NCBI GenBank assembly: GCA_025655635.1
Contig: JAHXIM010000024.1
Location: 1-5,778 of the forward strand
Source of the DNA: a gamma proteobacterium symbiont of Lucinoma myriamae
Lineage (GTDB): Bacteria > Pseudomonadota > Gammaproteobacteria > GRL18
Direction of reading: 5' to 3'
DNA: 5,778 nt
Within the stretch, counting starts at the first letter, position 1; each line of letters starts with the position of its first letter. The translations under genes and the position numbers were made by a program. Shown one piece after another: positions 5,746 to 5,778 of this stretch. Under the pieces are notes generated by a model, which was not told the DNA's origin, did not search any database, and saw only the letters and a list, made by a program, of their open reading frames with translations.

Positions 5746-5746
5746 G
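5719..5746. repeat. 7-bp inverted repeat within the transposase remnant
   Basis: CTATAAT (5719-5725) is perfectly complementary to ATTATAG (5740-5746), separated by 14 bp. A 12-bp perfect palindrome, ATATCATGATAT, follows at 5751-5762. No function is evident; these may mark the border where recognisable transposase sequence ends. Confidence 0.35.
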
Positions 5747-5778
5747 TGAAATATCATGATATTACCACCAAAAATCAT

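Noticed and set aside
1..5778. CRISPR array, tRNA, rRNA or a defence system
   Set aside because: No regularly spaced repeats with spacers, no cloverleaf or rRNA-like sequence, and no defence-related domains were seen.

Overview
The window looks like chromosomal DNA from an AT-rich gammaproteobacterium. The evidence is the pairing of a divergent oxyR with a hybrid peroxiredoxin-glutaredoxin gene, as in Haemophilus influenzae, together with a family B DNA polymerase II very close to the Escherichia coli enzyme. I cannot name a genus from the sequence alone.

Layout. Positions 1-192 hold an intrinsic terminator-like hairpin, probably ending a gene outside the window, and a weakly recognisable leader. 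Positions 193-841 carry a small plus-strand group: a 125-residue protein of unknown function, then the C-terminal end of an isoprenylcysteine methyltransferase-like membrane protein. The latter lies in two overlapping frames (570-638 and 629-841), which suggests a truncated and frameshifted remnant. An imperfect hairpin at 840-873 sits between this group and the convergent peroxiredoxin gene and could stop transcription from both sides.

The core is an oxidative-stress module. The minus-strand gene at 879-1607 encodes a hybrid Prx5-glutaredoxin peroxidase. The divergent plus-strand gene at 1774-2739 encodes OxyR. The 166-bp gap between them holds a strong extended -10 element for oxyR, a candidate peroxiredoxin promoter, and two ATAG half-sites exactly 22 bp apart that fit an OxyR operator lying over the oxyR -10 and abutting the peroxiredoxin -35. 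The likely logic is that OxyR limits its own expression and, when oxidised, activates the peroxidase. This OxyR keeps the sensing cysteine (Cys203) but has Phe where the partner cysteine is expected (Phe212).

Positions 2800-5244 encode DNA polymerase II with all exonuclease and polymerase motifs intact and a C-terminal clamp-binding motif. It starts 60 bp after oxyR on the same strand, with no clear terminator between them and no LexA box that I can see, so it may be partly read through from oxyR.

The last 534 bp contain no intact gene. They hold small dyads, then a decayed end of an insertion sequence: 23-bp repeats at 5443-5498 and the C-terminal remnant of an IS3-like transposase on the minus strand. 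I see no convincing undescribed multi-gene system; the most notable points are the one-cysteine OxyR, the split methyltransferase fragment and the oxyR-polB linkage.
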